NCBI GenBank assembly: GCA_018340375.1
Contig: JAFFJZ010000003.1
Location: 51,863,006 to 51,927,005, forward strand
Direction: 5' to 3'
DNA from: Gonatopus flavifemur
Lineage: Eukaryota > Arthropoda > Insecta > Hymenoptera > Dryinidae
Length of the DNA stretch: 64,000 nt
The position numbers and the translations under genes were made by a program. Shown piece after piece: positions 42,842 to 54,555 of the stretch; within the stretch, counting starts at the first letter, position 1; each line of letters begins with the position of its first letter. The notes under the pieces were generated by a model. That model saw only the letters and a program-made list of their open reading frames with translations. It had not been told where the DNA came from and ran no database searches.

Positions 42842-43764
42842 TAATTGATTATGCAGCGCATTAAGAAATCTCCAAATTGCTTCATGGAATGTTTATATTT
42901 ATTTTTTAATTCAATTGAAAAATATAATCACATTTATATCTCATAAATAATATATTATCTATTTTCGTACAATATAGAATCTTGAACATCAATGAAAATA
43001 AATATTCTTCTTATAAATATCATTCTTTTTTCATATTTTTAAATTTGAACGGAGGGAGCACAACTCTTCCACATGTTTTGTCAGCAATCTTGATCGAGTT
43101 GCTATCACAATATTTCCTGCCGAGGAAAACGTTCGCTATATTTGAATTACCCGAATGTAATCGGGTACCCGAAAAACTCGGGTAATTGAAAAACCCGACC
43201 CGACGGGTACCCGACCCGACCCGACCCGATAAAAACCCGATGACTCGGGTACCCGCACACCCCTAATAATTATAAACAAATATATTATATTTCATCATTT
43301 TTATCAACTATTTTTTGGATATTATTGGATCAATGTTATCGAATATTTGATTGGATATTCTTAAGAATATACTTGTTACCAGCTTTTGTTTCAGTGTGAA
43401 GAAGTGGGAGCCGTGGAAGTAAGGTCGAAATAAGGAACAGTCTCCCTGAAGGCGACGGAGAAATGTCCGCCTTCTTTATTTTCAATAAAATTCATATTGG
43501 TAGATCTACACAACCGAATCAGAATGAATGAATCTCTCAATATGAGTTTTATTGAAAATGAAGAGGGCCGACATTTCCCCGTCGCCTCTCCGTTGCCTAC
43601 TCGGAGACTCTCCCTTATTGCTCCCTTATTTCCACGGCTACCAATTCTTCACCTCCGTACCACCAAATTTCTAGGTGGAGAATCGGCGTTTGTGCTGTAC
43701 GGGATCATACGTTCAAAAAGGAATACACAATACATGACTTAGAAAAAGTGTTCAAATTTCCAAT

Positions 43765-43880
43765 CAGGTTGGCCACTACCGGGAATTTCTTCGCTCCCAA
43801 TTGGTCATTCTATTTAACACGAACGCATCATTCATCGATTCCGTTGGAATTCCCGGTCCAGTGGCCACCCTGCCAATACA
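43765..43880. repeat. Short MITE, CAGGTTGGCCACTACCGGG ends
   Basis: CAGGTTGGCCACTACCGGGA ATTTC at the left pairs with GGAATTCCCGGTCCAGTGGC CACCCTG at the right. It belongs to the same family as the MITE that the retroelement entered at 1295-1420. Confidence 0.7.
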
Positions 43881-44113
43881 TTTTGATATATAATGTTTTA
43901 TTTATTCATTTTTTTTCAATAGAAGATGATGCAGGTAGAAATAAAATTTCAAAAACACACAGTGAAATATTTGAAACGATTTATTGGATACGTATATTTT
44001 ATTTTTGCATGTGTGTGTGCATGTGTATGAGATTCACTCTACGTATGCTGTGTAGATACCATTGCTACGTTATTTTCACTGTGTCTTGATGCATATGTTC
44101 TAATGACGGAGGC
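43881..44113 (+). other. Non-coding sequence
   Basis: A TGTGTGTGTGCATGTG stretch lies near 44010. No gene is supported, although the frame at 43748-44089 is open. Confidence 0.3.
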
Positions 44114-44291
44114 GGAATAACGCATGGGCAAGACTGGGCATGTATCCAGGGCCCAAGGGTTTGGGGGCCCCCATCAATCGAATGAATCAAAAAATATGCT
44201 TAAACTCCAAGCCCGTTGAAAAGTCTTTTCTTATAAGGGGGTCCCTATGATCACGTGCCCAGGGGCCCCCCACATGCTTAATCCGACCCTG
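44114..44291. repeat. Short MITE with GGGGGCCCC ends
   Basis: The right end, read inverted, is CAGGGTCGGATTAAGCATGT GGGGGGCCCCTGGGCA. The left end is the related GGCGGAATAACGCATGGGCA ... CCAGGGCCCAAGGGTTTGGG GGCCCCC. CAGGG ends like these are common in hAT-type MITEs. Confidence 0.55.
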
Positions 44292-45299
44292 CTTAATGAA
44301 AACACATGAGCATACCCATTTTCCCAATCTCTGCTCCATTTTGATCTATTCATTTCGCTTTATTGTAAATCATACCGTGTCTTAGTAATCCTTCATAGAC
44401 TACCATGAATTTCGCGGCTTAGTTGAATTATTCAGGTTTTGTAAAAATCATTGAATCTTCCAAGAGGATGATGGAAGTTTTGAACGTTCAGGAAACCTTT
44501 GGCACATTCTTCAAACATTCAGGAAAAAGTTTTTGAAATAATGATATCGAAACCGTGTTTTTATTCAATCAAATTTAGGAAGAATTTCTAGAGCAAAAGA
44601 CTGGGTCTTCAAATTTCCAAATAGTATGTAGACGATTATTAGGTATATGACCACGTTCTATGGATGTCCATAAAATACCACGATAAAAATATTTATTTTC
44701 AAAACTCTAACAATTTTTCTACGAAACTTTATTATCGCAATTAACACAAAAAGAAAGAATTTTTCTCAACAGATCCATATTATAAAACTCTAAAGAATTC
44801 TGCATATTTTTGAAAATTTCTATCACCAAAGAAGGCTTCTTTGCACATTTCTAACTTTCTGATCAGAGTTGTTTTATTGATAGTGAAAGCATTCGATGAG
44901 GAAAAAAATTGTCTCCACGATATCATAAATTTTTTTACAAATCGTATTTGCAGAAAACAAATTTGAATTTCTTCTTCATTGATCTGTCTCACAGCTTGTG
45001 GCAAAGATATGAGGTTTTGTACAAATTCATACGAATTCTTTAAATTACATTTGCAGAGGAAAGTCAAATTTTCTCAAGGAAAAAAGTTTTTAGAAATTTT
45101 TCATCTACTCGAACCAGCATTTGGTACAATTTCCAAGGCGGGGTCGAATGAAACCGGTTTCCCACGATCTTCTCATTATTCGTTTCAGAAAATTCTGAAT
45201 CGATTGGTCTATACCTCACGGAAACGAATTTTTCAAAATCTTTCTTCGTAATGATTCTCAAAAATAGTACTTCGAGAGCATTGCTGTCCTCTCTGAGAT
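44292..45299 (+). other. Non-coding, partly related to the foldback arm
   Basis: The segment 45170-45240 (TCAGAAAATTCTGAATCGAT TGGTCTATA, then ACGGAAACGAATTTTTCAAA) resembles sub-repeats in the arms of the palindrome at 53-57 kb (for example 55883-55935). It is likely a relic of the same repeat family. No gene is supported. Confidence 0.35.
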
Positions 45300-45425
45300 C
45301 CGCTGATGTAATAAAGACTTTGTCTCTCACTGGCAGGACCCGGGTTCAATCCTCACTGAGGGAACTTCCTAATAATTGAATTTCACTGTGGTATCTCTTC
45401 CACAATGTCATTCAGATCAAACCCG
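45300..45425 (+). repeat. tRNA-like (SINE-head) sequence
   Basis: A B-box-like GGTTCAATCCT is at 45343-45353, followed by CACTGAGGGAACTTCCTAAT AATTGAATTTCAC. The tail is shared with the tRNA-like sequence in the foldback arm (54585-54600, AATAATTAAATTTCAC). The A box is weak. Probably a tRNA-derived SINE fragment. Confidence 0.4.
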
Positions 45426-45442
45426 AACATAGTTAAGGTAAA

Positions 45443-45560
45443 CTCAGGGCTCCCACTTGTCCTACTTTTCCTACTTTTCCTACTTTTCCTACTTTTTGGT
45501 CAAATGTCCTACTTTGTCCTACTATTCTGCACTTTGTCCTACTATTCCTACTTTTTCGTA
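45443..45560 (+). repeat. CCTACTTTTC tandem stretch with CAGGGCTCCCAC end
   Basis: CAGGGCTCCCACTTG starts a run of TCCTACTTTTC/TCCTACTTTG words. A mirror end (AAAGTCCTACTTTTTTACTG ... GTGGGAGCCCTG) lies at 61711-61735. They look like the two kinds of end of one MITE family, here found separately. Confidence 0.5.
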
Positions 45561-45831
45561 AAGTCTGACGAAAATTATTTTATAATTTTTCATAATTTCT
45601 CATAAAATTGATATTTTCTTTCATAATTCAACAAAACAAACACACAAACAAAATAACAAAATTCTTATAATTTCTCTAAGAATTGTGAGTTTATAAAAAA
45701 TTATGAAAAAATATGACTTTTGTGAAAAATTATAAAGAATTATAAAAATATGTTCTTCACGGCCGATATAATTTGTTTCAGTCTTTGGCCATTTGCTCAG
45801 CATTTTTATTTTTTGAATTTCACTCACATTG

Positions 45832-46098
45832 TACACTGAGAGGAATAATGATTAATATCAAGAAATTTAATCCATAAATACTGCTAACAGTAAAAATTCT
45901 TGATTACAGTTGATATAATATTAGTTCAAAAGAAATAGTCTTGAATCAAGAAAATATTTCTCAACTCAAAAATCGTATTCTTAGTTCCAGAAAAACATTC
46001 TTAAGCCCATAACATATCAGCTGTAATCAAGAATTTGTATTCTTGGCAGTATTCATGAATTGAATTTCTTGATATGAATCATTATTTTTCTCAGTGTA
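45832..46098. repeat. MITE of TCTTGA/TCAAGA words
   Basis: It has TA-bounded inverted ends TACACTGAGAGGAATAATGA TT... and ...AATCATTATTTTTCTCAGTG TA. The inner inverted repeat is about 50 bp (AATATCAAGAAATTT). The interior repeats short TTCTTGA / TCAAGAA words. Confidence 0.75.
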
Positions 46099-46399
46099 TG
46101 CTGTTTTTCTTGCTGCGATAAACGAACATCAATTCTCAAATTATATGTTGGAAAGAATGTATAGAACAAGTCAATAATTTTATGATGTTGATGTCAAAGT
46201 TGTAACCAGACAATCGCATGAAAAGTTGTTTATAACAGCTACTTAAATAGTCGATTTTCGCATAATTGCTATAGTTGTTAATTAGCCGCCACATCTACTT
46301 TGGCAAATGATCGAGAAACGTGATCACTCTTTAAATCTAAGCGTAAAAAATCGATGACCCTACTCCATTAAATCTTAGAAGTGAACTTGTCCAATTCGA
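46099..46399 (+). other. Non-coding, nothing recognised
   Basis: I see no gene or repeat structure in these 300 bases. Confidence 0.3.
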
Positions 46400-46870
46400 G
46401 TGGTGTTTTCACCTGTTTGGAGGAAAATTTCTCTCTTCGAAAGTGAAAAATTCCCTCTCAAATCGAAGTGGTCTAAGAATTCTAATTTTACACCTCAGAC
46501 GAAGGAAACTCCAAACGGCAAAAAGAAAAAGAAAATTGAACAAAATTGACCATGTAGGATGACAACGTGTCGCTTCAAGTCTTTGAATGCAAATTTTCAC
46601 AAAATATATTGTGAAATGATTCACATTATAAAAGAAAAATCCGTTTTTGTCTTATAATGTGAATTATGTGATGATATATTTTGTAAAAATTTCCAATTAA
46701 AAACTCAAAGCAACGCGTTGTCATTTGACATGGTAAATTTATCCATTCTGTTTTTTCCGTTTGAAAGAGTGAAAATTTCACTCAAAAAATTGATAAGCTT
46801 TGATATTTTTTGGATGGCCAAAAAGTGAAATCTAATTCTAAGAATTTAAAAAAATAGTTTGATCAATAAG
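46400..46870. repeat. Palindrome centred near 46645
   Basis: ACCATGTAGGATGACAACGT ... TCACATTATAAAA on the left pairs with TTATAATGTGAATTA ... ACGCGTTGTCATTTGACATG GTA on the right. Arms are about 110-200 bp with moderate divergence. It is non-coding. Confidence 0.55.
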
Positions 46871-47106
46871 ACCACAATTGATTCTGCTGTCCGTGATGTG
46901 ATATCATGACAACATCAACACAATATGTTGCATAAGACATCTTTTAAATATCTAATGGATATCTGCATCCAAAAAGTCATATTCTAAAAATGAGAATCTC
47001 CTCTAAAATAGGCACTAAGAATATCTTCCTTTTATAACATAACTGGAAATTCTTCTACCATTCCGATAAATATCTGAAAATTAGAATATGTTTCACTTAT
47101 TTTAAG

Positions 47107-47217
47107 GCAGGGTGTCTAGCAGTCGGGAATTTCCCGGAAATCGATCAATCCAAACTTCAGGTTGAACGGAATGACCAATAAAACAAACGAAAACTTCTGG
47201 AGCTAGACACCTTGTGA
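47107..47217. repeat. Short MITE, CAGGGTGTCTAGCAG end
   Basis: CAGGGTGTCTAGCAGTCGGG AATTTCC at the left and CTGGAGCTAGACACCTTGTG at the right form imperfect inverted ends about 110 bp apart. Confidence 0.5.
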
Positions 47218-47263
47218 GGAGAAGATATTCTGGGCGCCTATTTTAGAGGAGATTTCCATTCTT

Positions 47264-48678
47264 ACACTGAGAAAAATTGTCTGTTATAAATTACTAGACT
47301 CGCTGGTATATTGAGGATATACTTGCATTTTGAAGTTATATGTATACTAGGGTGGTCGTTGAAAATAAAATTTTCTCCTACGCTCCAAAAAAATCTTTTC
47401 TATGATGAAAAAATACGGAAAGAATTTTTTTTAATTTTTTAAAATAAATATAACACGTGCCTCAAGACGATCCAAGTTCATTTGTTTGATAAAATCGTAG
47501 TTTTTTTTCAAGTACCTCCTAAAGTATACAGATTAGCATGAGCCAAAAAAATTAATCTATCGAATTTATGGCATAAAATGAATCTACATACCGAGGAAAA
47601 AATTCCCCCGTATGGCAGAATTTTTAGCTTAATTTTAAAAGGTGTCTGTGAGCATTTGGGATTTTCCATTTAAATAAAACGTAGAAAAGTTTTTTGCATT
47701 AAAACTGCTATAAGTTTTGAACCGTTTGAGATTGAAATTCTTCCCAGGCAGATTCTTGTAGGGCATTCAATTCTCTAAAAAATCATCTCTGAGTCGATTT
47801 TTGAAGTCAAACATTTGTATATTTACGGACCATGAAAGTCTTCACTTTTTTGTCGCTCCTCATGGTCCGTAAATATACAAATTTTTGACTTTACAAATCG
47901 ACTCAGGAATGATTTTTAGGGAATTGAATGCCCTACAAGAATCTGCCTAGAAAGAATCTCAATCTCAAACGGTTCAAAAGTTATAGCATTTGTAATCCAA
48001 AAAAAAAATGTTTTTACGTGTTATTTAAATGGGAAATTTTAAATGCCCACCCAGACCTGTTAAAATTGAGCTAAAAATTCTACCAAGCGTGGATTTTTTT
48101 TTTTTGGTATGTAGGTCCATTCTAAGCCATAAATTCGATAGCTTAGTGTTTTTGGTTCACCCTAATCCGTATAGGTATTATACTTTAAGAGATACTTGAA
48201 AAAAACTACGATTTTATAAAAAAAATGAACTTGGATGGTGTTGAGGCACGTGTTATATTTATTTTAAAAAATTGAAAAAAATTTTTCCCATATTTTTTCA
48301 TCATAAGAAATGTTTTTTTGTGGCGTAGCAGAAAATTTAATTTTTAACGACCACCCTAATGTATACCAAACATTCTTTTCAAAAGTACCAAACTTTCTAT
48401 TATAAAACGCTATTGTATTGCCACTAAATCACATAGAGTCTGGTACTTTTGAAAAGAATGTTTAAATGTTTGAAAAAATCTAAAAATGCTCATATCTCAG
48501 AAACTAAGCGTCCAAAAAAATTGTGGAAACGGGAAATTATTGCATTTCGGCTGCAGAATACGCCTGTGAAATCCGGTCCGCGAATTCTGGGACACCCTGT
48601 ATAAGCTCAAAATGCAAGTATATCCTCAATATACCAGCGAGTCTAGTAATTTATAATAGACAATTTTTCTCCGTGTAG
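47264..48678. repeat. MITE holding a nested 1-kb palindrome
   Basis: The outer ends (ACACTGAGAAAAATTGTCTG TTATAAATTACTAGACTCGC and the inverse to 48678) have about 80 bp of near-identity. Inside, a palindrome runs from GGGTGGTCGTTGAAAATAAA (47350) to its inverse at 48340-48358, folding near 47850 around ACGGACCATGAAAG / CATGGTCCGT. Between that and the right outer end is a third repeat. It pairs AACATTCTTTTCAAAAGTAC with GTACTTTTGAAAAGAATGTT and ends CACCCTGTATA, like the element at 29812. Confidence 0.7.
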
Positions 48679-50163
48679 AATATAATTTTTTCAATGTATA
48701 AAATACATCATATGCAATATTTTTTGTCAAATTTTATACGTTATGTTTGTTGGTCGTGATTATTTGTTGTCAATTATTTGATTATTAGATTGAAACCAGC
48801 TAATCAAATAACTAATGAAATATTGAAGTCGAGAAATATCATGAATGATGCGAAAGTTTCAATATTTTCAATTTGTTTGATGAACTTTTGGACAGCATTA
48901 CTTTGTTCACATGCCAAGGTAACAAAATTGAACACTTTGGACTAATGAAAAAAAATTTGGAGAAACAGTTTCAAAATCATTTGACTTGAGTGATTTCAAA
49001 CATCCCGCCTTCAGCATTTAGTACTTACTCTAACTACCAGCGCTACTATGATCTTATGCACGCAGGTTGGCCACCATAAGAATGGCTGTAGTCTGACTAT
49101 GTGTTGATGTGAACACTCGAAAGTAAGTATTGCTGTGTTGGATAACCCTGGCGATTGACCACAATTGGAATAAATCAAGTTAGGTAAATGAAGTTCCCAT
49201 CAAGTGTATAATCAGAAATTTCCGGAACATGAAATAACTTCACTTGTACTGAGAAAAGATGGTAGAACCAAAGTGAAAGTTCTTGTATGTCATTTGTAAC
49301 ACTGTCTTGTTTACTAGACTAATTGTCACTTTTAATACGTACAATTTTTCGATTTTGGTTCTAATTGGTGGATATTATTATATTAAAACTCATACGGTAC
49401 AATTTTGAACAGCATGATATCCGATTATTTTGATTGTAATCAAACATAACGTTCTTAGTATTTCATTAGAACTTTTTTACGTGTTCTTGATATTTTGAAA
49501 ACAATAAGAAAGCCTTGATTATCGTACAATGCATACAATTCACTAGAAGTCTTGAAAGTACTGGTCAAAATGAATTGTTTGAAATGGAAATAAAATGAAT
49601 ACTTCTAATATTAGTACATTCTTGAATTGCAACTTATTTAAGAATAGGTTCTGTTCAGAGGCACGTTAATCTGTCTTCAATTTTCAAATTCGAGACCCGT
49701 GAAATTTTCAAATTCTATCGTGGGTTTCGTGAATTCTTGAGAGATTATTTACAAACAGGCGAAATTTCCAGTTTCTCGAATTTTTCAAGACCGAGACATG
49801 CGATTCCCTAACTTGCATTTTCGACTCAATGCACGGAAAATTTGATGTGGTTTTTGAAAATTCTACAAGCATTTACTCTCATACACGAGAACTTGAAAAT
49901 TGGCCATGTTTCGAATTTTTAAATTACTGTGTCTCTATAGACAGCCTGAGGAATATATTGTTCTTGAATTTTGCACAAAATTTCGAAAGCTTCCAACGTA
50001 ATTACATGAAGTTGAAACTAACAGCTGAAAGTTAGCAGCTGAGTGATGTAAATTTTCGATACAAAATTTTATTAAAAAATGAACAGTTCAAGTAATATAT
50101 ACATTTATTCATAATTGAAAGTTACTGAATCAATTTTTACAATGAACAACACTCAAACATAGT
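48679..50163 (+). other. Non-coding, nothing recognised
   Basis: About 1.5 kb of AT-rich sequence with no frame, array or paired ends I can support. Confidence 0.35.
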
Positions 50164-50384
50164 TCCCGGGGAAAAATTTTTAGATCTAATTAGATATAAT
50201 TAGATCTAATTATATCTGGATTTTGACCAGATCTGGTTGAAAATGATCTGATTATATCTGATCAGATCTACTTAGATCTGATCAGATCTTCTCATATCTG
50301 GTTAGATCTGAGTAGATCTGATTAGATCTGAATTGAATATTTCATTCAATCTGAATGAGCAGTTGGTGATTTTTTTCCCCGTGT
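50164..50384. repeat. MITE of AGATCTGAT words, copy 2
   Basis: The left end is CCCGGGGAAAAATTTTTAGA and the right end is GATTTTTTTCCCCGTG. The interior is a run of AGATCTGATCAGATCT-type words. It is the same family as 35535-35736. Confidence 0.7.
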
Positions 50385-50744
50385 TGAGTCAAAAGCTTCG
50401 GAAGTTTGCTGTTAGTTTTCAACTGCTAGATGGATTCAGCTTCATATACATATAATTATCTGTCAACATAAAATTTCATCGCTAACGTATAAAATAATCA
50501 ATGAAAATGGAATTAGAAATGAAAGTTTCTCAAAATTAGAATTTTTCAAATTGATTTTACGTCTTAACAGAAGAATTTAATCAGAATTAAACTGCCCTCT
50601 TAACCCTTTCACGACCGTAAGATGATGGCTGTTCGTAGAGGAAAATAATGGAAATTTTCGTAATCTACACCCCACCAAATAGGATAAATCTATTTCATTA
50701 GAATTTTTTGCGCCTATATTTTAGCAGATATGGTACAGTACATA

Positions 50745-52031
50745 TTAGGTGTACAAATAAGTTTCCGCGGTTTTTTATAAAAAATTAGGAATTTATTGTA
50801 AAGGAAAAGTACATTACGTTTTATTCAAAGTATTTTCCATCATTTGCCACTACTTTTCCCCATCTTTCTGGCAACATTCGGATACCCCGTCGAAAGAACT
50901 CTTCATCTTTTGACGCTATCCACAAATCTACCCAATTTTTGGTGTCTTCATATGATGTGAAGCGCTGCTCAGACAGACCATGTGCCATCGACCGGAACAG
51001 GTGATAATCAGAAGGGGCTAAGTCTGGTGAATACGGCGGGTGGGGTAAAACTTCCCAGTTGAGTGTTTCCAAGTATGTTTTTATCGGCGCCGCAACATGT
51101 GGACGAGCATTATCGCGTAAAAGAATAATTTTGTCGTGTCTGGAGTAGTAATAGGCGCGTTTTTCCTTAAGTGCCCGACTCAATCTCATCAATTGTGTTC
51201 GGTAGAGAGCTCCAGTAATGGTTTCGCTTGGTTTCAGCAATTCATAATACACGACACCAAGCTGATCCCACCAAATACACAGCATGAGTTTTTTTCCATG
51301 AATATTCGGCTTAGCTGTCGATGTTGATGGTTCGCCGGGCTTAACCCATGACTTTCTCTTCTTTGGATTATCGTAGTGAATCCATTTTTCGTCACCAGTG
51401 ACTATACGATGCAAAAAACTCTTTTTTTCTATTCCTGGCAAGCAGCATTTCATTCATGCATAATCGGCGTTCAACATCTCTCGGCTTTAGTTCATATGGA
51501 ACCCAATTTCCTTGTTTTTGAATCATTCCTAACGATTTTAAACGATGTGAAATTGCTTGTTGAGTCACTTGTAGAGTAAGTGCAAGTTCTTTTTGCGTTT
51601 GGGACGAATCTTCCTCCAATAGTACTTCTAATTCCATGTCTTCGTACACTTTCGGCCTTCCACTGCGTTCTTTGTCTTTAACGTCAAACTCACCGTTCTT
51701 AAACTTTTGAAACCATTCCTGACAACTTCTCTCACTTATAGCAGCTTCACCATATGCTTCCAGAAGCAATCGATGCGCCTCAGCTGCAGATTTTTTCACA
51801 TCAAAGAAGTAAATCAGAAGTTCCCGCAAATGATGCTTATTCGGAATAAAACTTGACATTTTTGCACGAAAAAAATTACGTGATGCTGATACGGAATCAC
51901 TAGTACTTTAAGGTTATGGTGTTGCCAGATGACTAAACTTGGGATATTACGTTTTACATCTGACAATTCCTCCATAACCTTCTGGTGGGGCCATCTTTTG
52001 ACAAACCGCGGAAACTTATTTGTACACCTAA
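50745..52031 (-). mobile_element. mariner element, mauritiana type
   Basis: This 1,287-bp element is flanked by TA (50743-50744 and 52032-52033). The inverted ends are TTAGGTGTACAAATAAGTTT CCGCGG. It carries one transposase gene on the minus strand, broken by a frameshift. Confidence 0.93.
50821..51859 (-). pseudogene. mariner transposase (DD34D) with a frameshift
   Basis: This is a DDE transposase close to Mos1/mauritiana-subfamily proteins as I remember them. It starts at ATG 51857-51859 (MSSFIPNKHHLRELLIYFF) with helix-turn-helix motifs, SGRPKVYED and LQVTQQAISHRLKSLG. A one-base shift occurs around 51415-51430, where two frames overlap. The second frame continues with FLHRIVTGDEKWIHYDN (first Asp), LLRDNARPH (second Asp, where the usual His before it is Arg) and PPYSPDLAPSDYHLF (third Asp, spacing 34). 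It ends with GKYFE at 50821. One shift is the only obvious break. Confidence 0.93.
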
Positions 52032-52033
52032 TA

Positions 52034-52920
52034 TTTGGGCCTAACGTCCTGAAAAAAGGTTTCGCCCTCAATTCTCTAAGGCGAATACAAGAGACTTGTA
52101 TCATATATTATTACTCAAACTGAACATTCAAAGAATATTTGAATAATAGTGTCTAGGTGCTTTTGAGAAGTTTTAGTATTGTAATTGTATTGTAATTTAG
52201 TATTGTGAATTAGTATCGTATTAAAGAAAATATCGATAAAATGATCATTCTCAAACTTTTATCAATTTATTATTGAGTTTTCTTCATCAGAAACATATAT
52301 TTTCTCACCAAAAAAAATCATAGTTCATATTGGGACCTTCTTCTTTGGGATAAACCATCATGAAAAGAAATTTAACGAATACGCTTTTCATGAAAAATTT
52401 TGAAACTCATGGCACAAATATGTGCCTGTAGTCGTGAAAGGGTTAATTCAATGGATTTTTTTATAATGGATGATGGAAAAAAGTGGATAATTCGAGATAG
52501 TTTTCCCCCTCTTTTTCAAATATGATTATTTAAAATATTTCCAAAGTTTCAATATTAAGACATTTCAATAATATCATTTCATCAACACAGAAAAAATACT
52601 ACACAAAGATATTCTATAATGCAGCTGTATTTCTGTAACTTATGTTGTCATTTCAATAAACGAAAAAGAATCAAAACGAATCGGAAATTTTTGAAACCCC
52701 CTTGTTTGTTTCGAGATTGAAATAAAGGTTGGAAACTTTTCACATAAATCCGTTTTAATTTTTGGGATAAACAAGGCTAGACTGACCTTGAAACTATTGT
52801 AGTGTTAATTCATGCAGCAATTTCAATAAGCCATCAATTCTCTTTGATAATTATCTGAAGAATGAAGTAAGATTATTTTCTTTGGGTTGTTTTCAGACTG
52901 AGAGAATGAGTGATTGAAAA
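52034..52920 (+). other. 5' flank of the hAT-type gene
   Basis: After the piggyBac-like end at 52446 there are about 470 bases without frames. A splice-acceptor-like TTGTTTTCAG ends at about 52898, just before the start codon of the hAT-type gene, so a 5' non-coding exon further upstream is possible. I found no left terminal repeat of a hAT element. Confidence 0.35.
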
Positions 52921-54484
52921 ATGCCCCGTGAAACTCACTTCAATGAAGACTGGTTGTCAAGTTTAGACAGCAATCAACATGAATTGAATTTATGGTGTAG
53001 TAAAGGGAGAAATAATTTAGAGGCTTTTTGTAAACTGTGCAATCAGTATTTTTCATGTGCCAATAGAGGAAAAGACCAACTCATCAAACATAGCGAAGGG
53101 AAAAAACACAGCTCAAAAGCGAAAGTCGTTTACTCGTCAAGACAAATCAAATTGCAAGTGACTCAAGAAGGATATGTTGCACCAACGTCATCAAAATCGT
53201 ACTCCGAAAATGTGCCTCATGACGATCCAGTCCGTAAAGAAATAATATGGGCATTTAAAGTTGCTCAGCCTAATTTTTCGTTTTCTTCGTGTGAAGGATT
53301 GAAAGAAGTTTTTACTTCAATGTTTGGCGAGAGTGCGAAAAATTTTAATATGGATCGTACAAAAATTTCTTATTTGATTTCATACGGACTCGGACCATTC
53401 ATCATTCAAGAACTTGTCAATGAAATTAGAAATTCAGGAGTTTTCTATACTTTATGTATAGATGAAACAACTACTTCTCAAGCAGTGATGCCAGCATTTG
53501 GTCGACCGAGTCGATTTACCCTCTCCATCTGACCATTTCTCGTCCCCACCATTCCAGCCGGGAGTACGCACACATTGAAACCCGTATTCATGTGATTTGG
53601 AACCGGTCGGTTCACTTCGAGTCAGCTCGGACAATCGAGAGAGAACCAACTATCCGTCGGTCTTCGTCTTCTCAATATGTTTTACGATCGGCTAACTCCG
53701 TGCAAGATCGGAAAAAATTTAAAGCCCACGCGGTCGACTTACCGAAAAGTTTCACCGCTTTTTCTTTTCCAAGCGACAATTTTATTGTAATCAGTATCGA
53801 ACTGACTTACCCGGCACCCCGGGCAATTCTCGGCCGGGGCCCTTCGATATTTTTTTCGTTTTTTTTTCAAATCAAGAGCCAGTTCAATACTGATTATTAA
53901 ATTATCACGATGAAATATAAATTTGATGCATAGCATCATTTAATTGAATTAAAATCGAATATGAGTAAATAATTTTTCAATTATTATTTATTTTTCATAA
54001 ATTTTATAAGATTATTGGTTATTTTGATGACTGATTATGAAGCTTTCAAGAACTCCTATATGTATTGTATAAAAATTTTCTAATAGTTGCGTATTTCTAA
54101 TCATTATTTTAAATCTTGATGATTTTTCAATGAATTTCATTAGAAATGTCAATCAATCGATGGTTGAAAAATTCTAAGATAGTTTGGGGATCTATGATAA
54201 ATGTCCTGCGGTGAATTCCATAATTTTCCCTGATAAATTAATTCTCAGAGGTCACTATGATATTCCAGTAATGAGGATAATCAAATCAACATCGATTATC
54301 AGATGTTGATCAACATCAAAATAATAAGACTGAATATTCAATTGATTGAGTGCAAATTATTTTCAATGGACTGAATAATTAGATTTGAGCATTCAAATAG
54401 ATATTTCATCATTTCACGCATTATCAGTCTCTTCCCTTCGCTGCATTACTTCATAGACGTAATATGTGGATCGAAGTATTACAA

Positions 54485-54555
54485 GACCCCATAGCCTAGC
54501 GGCAAAAGACATGTTTCTTGCGGAAGAACGGTCGGGTTCGATTCTGTGTTGGAGA
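54485..54555 (+). repeat. tRNA-like (SINE-head) sequence in left arm
   Basis: An A-box-like TAGCCTAGCGG (54492-54502) and a B-box-like GGTTCGATTCT (54535-54545) have tRNA-like spacing. The tail ends in a T run and GTGAATAATTAAATTTCAC. The inverse copy is at 56630-56702 in the right arm. It is more likely a SINE fragment than a working tRNA gene. Confidence 0.5.

Larger units (their letters stand above)
41249..43265. repeat. CGGGT-rich inverted-repeat element
   Basis: The ends are AGGGGTGTGCGGGT and ACCCGCACACCCCT. Each arm is about 130 bp, made largely of CGGGT units (41275-41375 and 43150-43262), with TCGGGTACCCGA palindromes. The G-rich strand has runs that could form quadruplexes. A mariner element is inserted in the interior. 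Confidence 0.75.
41068..43716. repeat. Outer inverted repeats of a three-layer nest
   Basis: CCCGTACAGCACAA (41069) and GGTGGTACGGAGG (41109) recur inverted at 43700-43716 and 43658-43670. Inside them, AATATTCGATAATATT-type repeats (41160-41245 and 43270-43385) form a second inverted pair, and the CGGGT element is inside that. A further palindrome lies in the right part only (about 43400-43645, GTGGGAGCCGTGGAAGTAAG... against ...TATTTCCACGGCTACC). The order of insertion is outer, middle, CGGGT element, mariner. Confidence 0.6.
50600..52446. repeat. piggyBac-like MITE opened by a mariner
   Basis: TTAACCCTTTCACGAC at 50600 and GTCGTGAAAGGGTTAA at 52431-52446 are perfect 16-base inverted ends that include the TTAA site. 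TTAA plus CCC ends are the signature of piggyBac-type elements. Without the mariner the element would be about 560 bp and non-coding. Confidence 0.75.

Noticed and set aside
43748..44089. 113-residue frame as a host gene
   Set aside because: Its first third is a MITE (43765-43880) and the remainder is AT/TG-rich. No splice or start context supports it.
54485..54555. A functional tRNA gene
   Set aside because: The boxes are present, but the acceptor stem and anticodon arm do not pair convincingly by eye. The sequence is duplicated within a transposon and shares a SINE-like tail.
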